Assembly (NCBI GenBank): GCA_007116605.1
Contig: SKID01000065.1
Span: 1-7,980 of the forward strand
Length of the DNA: 7,980 nt
Reading direction: 5' to 3'
Origin: Tissierellia bacterium
GTDB taxonomy: Bacteria; Bacillota; Clostridia; Tissierellales; Dethiosulfatibacteraceae
Position numbers and translations under genes: made by a program. Under the pieces are notes generated by a model, which was given only the letters and a program-made list of their open reading frames with translations, did no database searches and was not told where the DNA came from. The stretch's first letter is position 1. Every line of letters begins with the position of its first letter. This document shows positions 5,298 to 7,980 of the stretch, in pieces.

Positions 5298-6411
5298 ACA
5301 TCCAATTTGCATAAAGGGCATTTTCTTTCTTTTCTTGTCAGCATTGATGTTGGTCTTAAGTTCGTGTCAATCTCATAATCATTTAGATGAGATTGAGAAT
5401 GAGTTATTAGATGAAGATGAAACCATAGATGATCAGACAAATGAAATTTATGAGTTACCCATTGAAAACATAGACAAACCTATTGAACGTACGGGGATGC
5501 CGTCTCCTATTAGTGGCATTTTTTATGACCAAGAGGCATCATTTCCTAGACCCATGGCAATCGTTTTAGATAACCACCCAGCTTCAAGATGGCAAGCAGG
5601 GATTAATCAAGCTGAAATTGTATATGAGATTGAGGTGGAGTTTCCCTATACACGTTATTTAGCCATTTATGTGAGTGAGAGCCCTCAACAAATAGGACCT
5701 GTCAGAAGTGCTCGACCTTATTTTTTAGATTATGCTTTAGAATTTGATGCTGTTTTTGTTCATGTAGGCGGGAGCAATGAAGCTTTAAGAAATATTAGAG
5801 ATTATCAGATGGCTTCTATTAGTGCCATGACTAGTAACGAGTTTTGGAGATTTTATGAAACCGGAAAGACAGCACCCAATAATATGTATACCGCCATGGA
5901 AAATCTAAGGAGTGCTCAAAGCTACATGCAATTTAGAGAAGAAGGTAACTATGAGCCATGGTTATTTCATGAAGATCCAACAGCTTTAATAGAGGAGATG
6001 TCACAAGCAGTATTCAATGTAACGATAACTTACAATCAACATTATAACGTGATTTATGATTATGATGAGGAAGTATTAGCCTTTAAGAGGTATGTGAATA
6101 ATCAATTACAAATTGATGAGCATGATGAGACTGCTGTTCACGCAATGAATATTTTATTGATCAAGTCTAGCAAAACTGTGCTTGATCATGAAGGAAGACT
6201 GGCAATTACAACCGTCGGATCAGGAACGGGTTACTATATTACAATGGGACGATATCAAAAGATATCATGGGAAAAAGAAGGATTAAGGGATAAAACATAT
6301 TTTTATGATGAAAAGGGCGAAGCTTTAATCATCAATCCGGGTCAGACATGGATTCAAGTTGTCACTCAAAAAACAGAAGTATTAATGGAGGAAACAAAAA
6401 ATGACAGATAA
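5239..6411 (+). CDS. DUF3048 domain-containing lipoprotein (YerB-like)
   Basis: A predicted exported lipoprotein of unknown function, 390 residues. A long basic N-region (about 1–27) is followed by a hydrophobic segment (28–40) and the lipobox LSSC with the lipidated cysteine at 43, so it should be anchored on the outer face of the membrane. Residues 49–82 form an acidic, probably flexible linker. The N-terminal DUF3048 domain (about 88–235) has RPMAIVLDNHPASRWQAG (104–121), GPVRSARPYFLDYA (153–166) and FVHVGGSNEAL (173–183). The C-terminal domain (about 258–380) ends with the typical FYDEKGEALIINPGQTWIQV (355–374). B. subtilis YerB is the best-known relative; it has no firmly assigned role. 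The start at 5239 lies 59 bases inside ybeY and is supported by a strong ribosome-binding site. Its end overlaps cdd by 11 bases. In related genomes dgkA often occupies this place. Confidence 0.88.
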   Translation: MKCAKQKKQSWMCFKSIVHKHPICIKGIFFLFLSALMLVLSSCQSHNHLDEIENELLDEDETIDDQTNEIYELPIENIDKPIERTGMPSPISGIFYDQEASFPRPMAIVLDNHPASRWQAGINQAEIVYEIEVEFPYTRYLAIYVSESPQQIGPVRSARPYFLDYALEFDAVFVHVGGSNEALRNIRDYQMASISAMTSNEFWRFYETGKTAPNNMYTAMENLRSAQSYMQFREEGNYEPWLFHEDPTALIEEMSQAVFNVTITYNQHYNVIYDYDEEVLAFKRYVNNQLQIDEHDETAVHAMNILLIKSSKTVLDHEGRLAITTVGSGTGYYITMGRYQKISWEKEGLRDKTYFYDEKGEALIINPGQTWIQVVTQKTEVLMEETKNDR

Positions 6412-6793
6412 AGATTTAATTAAACTAGCCCTTGAGGCAAGAGAAAAAGCGTATGTGCCATATTCGAATTTTAAAGTAGGCGCTGCATTATTAGCAAAAG
6501 ATGGAACCGTATTTACTGGGTGTAATGTAGAATCAGCGTCTTATTCACCCACCACTTGTGGCGAAAGAACAGCCTTGTTAAAAGCTGTATCAGAAGGATA
6601 TAGAGAGTTTGATACAATTGCTGTGGTAGGGAGTTTAGAGAAAATTTCATTTCCTTGTGGTGTGTGCAGGCAGTTTTTAAGAGAATTTGGGTTAGAGATT
6701 AGAGTGATTGTGGCAACATCTGCAGATAATTATCAGGTTAGATTGCTTAAAGATCTTTTGCCTGATAGTTTTGGACCGGAGGACTTAGTATGA
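6401..6793 (+). CDS. cdd: Cytidine deaminase
   Basis: Cdd hydrolytically deaminates cytidine and deoxycytidine to uridine and deoxyuridine for pyrimidine salvage; the short form is a homotetramer with one zinc per subunit. The 130 residues match this form. The zinc ligands are Cys53, Cys86 and Cys89 (PCGVC), and Glu55 is the catalytic proton shuttle in TTCGERTAL; the middle residue is Gly rather than the commoner Ala. Asn42 and Glu44 (CNVESASY) bind the ribose, and YVPYSNFKVGAAL (18–30) is the N-terminal signature. GGAGG at 6387–6391 lies nine bases upstream. It overlaps the lipoprotein gene by 11 bases and era by four, so it is co-transcribed with both. Confidence 0.96.
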   Translation: MTDKDLIKLALEAREKAYVPYSNFKVGAALLAKDGTVFTGCNVESASYSPTTCGERTALLKAVSEGYREFDTIAVVGSLEKISFPCGVCRQFLREFGLEIRVIVATSADNYQVRLLKDLLPDSFGPEDLV

Positions 6794-7680
6794 AACCTTT
6801 TAAATCAGGATTTGTCACTGTTGTAGGTCGTCCAAATGTAGGTAAATCCACATTGATTAATTATATGGTAGGTGAAAAGATTTTAATCATGTCAGATAAA
6901 CCGCAAACGACAAGAAACAAAATAAAAGCCGTGTATACAGATACAGAGTGTCAAGTTATTTTTATTGACACACCGGGCATACATAAAGGCAAGAATAAAC
7001 TAAGTGGCTTTATGGCTTCGGAAATTTCAGAAGCACTTGAAGAAATGGATGTTTTAATTTTTATGACGGATGAAAAGAATAAGCTAGGTCCTGGCGATCA
7101 GTATATTATTGAAAGACTAAAAACATTAACAATACCTAAAATTGCATTAGTTAATAAATCAGATGTTTATAAAGACAATCAATCGGTGGTAGATGAGTTA
7201 AATAACACGAATGTATTTGAAGAAGTGATTAAGATATCAGCGACGAGTGGACAAAATGTACCTGCTGTTAAGGCCTTTATTTTAGACCATCTTAAAGAGG
7301 GACCTCAATATTTTCCTGAAGATTACATGACTGATCGACCAGAATGGTTTGTTATTTCTGAGATTATAAGGGAAAAAGCATTGCAACTGATGGAAGAAGA
7401 AATTCCCCATGGTGTAGGAGTGATGATTGAGAAAATTGAGTCTAGAAAAAACCAGGAAATGATTGATGTTTATGCCGTTATTCTATGTGAGAAAAAATCT
7501 CATAAAGGGATGATTATCGGCAAAGGAGGACAAAAGTTAAAAGCTATTGGACAAAGATCAAGAGTGGACATTGAGCGATTAATGGGTAGTAAGGTGTACT
7601 TAAATCTATGGGTTAAAATTAGTGAAAACTGGAGAGACAATGAAAAAATGCTCAAGGAACTTGGATATAAAAGTTGGTGA
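6790..7680 (+). CDS. era: GTPase Era
   Basis: Era is an essential GTPase that binds the 3' end of 16S rRNA and helps 30S subunit assembly. The 296 residues match the family. The G domain shows G1 GRPNVGKST (13–21), the switch region QTTRNKI (39–45), G3 DTPG (60–63), G4 NKSD (122–125) and G5 SAT (150–152). The linking DRPEWFVISEIIREKAL (182–198) leads to the C-terminal KH type 2 RNA-binding domain with IIGKGGQKLKAIG (242–254). The ATG overlaps the cdd stop (ATGA), with GGAGG at 6778–6782. Position next to ybeY and cdd and before recO is the standard order. YbeY and Era are known to cooperate in 16S rRNA 3' end maturation, which fits their co-expression here. Confidence 0.97.
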   Translation: MKPFKSGFVTVVGRPNVGKSTLINYMVGEKILIMSDKPQTTRNKIKAVYTDTECQVIFIDTPGIHKGKNKLSGFMASEISEALEEMDVLIFMTDEKNKLGPGDQYIIERLKTLTIPKIALVNKSDVYKDNQSVVDELNNTNVFEEVIKISATSGQNVPAVKAFILDHLKEGPQYFPEDYMTDRPEWFVISEIIREKALQLMEEEIPHGVGVMIEKIESRKNQEMIDVYAVILCEKKSHKGMIIGKGGQKLKAIGQRSRVDIERLMGSKVYLNLWVKISENWRDNEKMLKELGYKSW

Positions 7681-7683
7681 TTC

Positions 7684-7980
7684 ATGGCATTCCAAGATGA
7701 ATTGATTGTCTTAAAAGAAATTCATTACAAAGACTATGATAAAATTTTACATTGCTTTAGTAGAAAGATGGGTAAAATCCAGATTATGGCAAGGCAGTCA
7801 AGAAAGAATAATCATGAAAATATGGCACTTGCACAAGTTTTTAATCATGTGCAGGTGCAATTAAATATGTATCGAGACATGTATCAATTGACTAATGGAC
7901 AGGTGCTCAATAGCTTTTATGATCTTAGAAAAGATTATAATGGCTATATTTTGGCTAGTTATATTTTTGAAATCTTACTG
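7684..7980 (+). CDS. recO: DNA repair protein RecO, 5' part (runs off the window)
   Basis: RecO helps load RecA at single-strand gaps together with RecR and anneals SSB-coated DNA. Only the first 99 codons are present; the frame is open to the last base. The visible part is the N-terminal OB-fold: DELIVLKEIHYKDYDKIL (5–22) matches the family's 'VLK…YGE.DKIL' start, followed by GKIQIMARQSRK (30–41) and the beginning of the helical part, FYDLRKDYNGYILASYIFE. The ATG lies three bases after the era stop, with a weak GGTGA overlapping the era stop as ribosome-binding site. The sequence is somewhat divergent: the usual 'AKGARRPKS' stretch reads ARQSRKNNH. Together with the era–recO order, the assignment is fairly secure. 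Confidence 0.85.
   Translation, partial: MAFQDELIVLKEIHYKDYDKILHCFSRKMGKIQIMARQSRKNNHENMALAQVFNHVQVQLNMYRDMYQLTNGQVLNSFYDLRKDYNGYILASYIFEILL

Noticed and set aside
6557..6567. Cys-Gly-Glu instead of Cys-Ala-Glu in the cytidine deaminase active site
   Set aside because: The zinc ligand and catalytic glutamate are intact and I recall the Gly variant in other Clostridia-like enzymes, so it is likely ordinary variation.
1..7980. Search for tRNA or rRNA genes, CRISPR arrays, riboswitches, insertion sequences and prophage parts
   Set aside because: Coding genes fill almost all of the window; the two intergenic stretches (2216–2339 and 3724–3868) hold only promoter-like elements, and no repeat arrays or transposase motifs were seen.

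Overview
This AT-rich window carries conserved housekeeping genes in the order typical of Clostridia-like Firmicutes: rsmE (partial), mtaB, hinT, rpsU, yqeY, then phoH, ybeY, cdd, era and recO. The S21 gene followed by yqeY, and the phoH–ybeY–cdd–era–recO block, are known neighbourhoods of low-GC Gram-positives. Strong Shine-Dalgarno sites of the AGGAGG type and 4-base stop/start overlaps fit the same group. I cannot name a genus.

Layout. Positions 1–81 are AT-rich, have stops in all three forward frames and show no recognisable gene. From 82 to 570 lies the catalytic (SPOUT) part of the 16S rRNA m3U1498 methyltransferase RsmE without its N-terminal PUA-like domain. It overlaps mtaB (tRNA methylthiotransferase), which overlaps hinT (HIT-family hydrolase). 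A near-consensus promoter at 2256–2284 starts the rpsU–yqeY pair. That pair ends at a perfect 24-bp inverted repeat (2971–3022), which should act as a bidirectional terminator facing the convergent gene deoD (3025–3723, minus strand). A 145-base divergent intergenic region (3724–3868) holds the promoters of deoD and phoH. From phoH to the right edge all genes run forward and are packed or overlapping: phoH, ybeY, a DUF3048 lipoprotein, cdd, era and the first 99 codons of recO.

Function. Most products serve ribosome and RNA work: RsmE (rRNA methylation), MtaB (tRNA modification), S21, YbeY (rRNA maturation endonuclease), PhoH (ATPase often linked to RNA metabolism) and Era (30S assembly GTPase). 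DeoD and Cdd add nucleoside salvage, and RecO begins a repair function. The DUF3048 lipoprotein is the only exported product and the only gene of unknown function.

Nothing here looks like a wholly new multi-gene system. The points worth a second look are the headless rsmE, the long perfect inverted repeat that includes the end of yqeY, the lipoprotein gene whose start and ribosome-binding site lie inside ybeY, and the rearranged gene order (deoD and the lipoprotein present; yqfC/yqfD, pgpH and dgkA absent from their common places).
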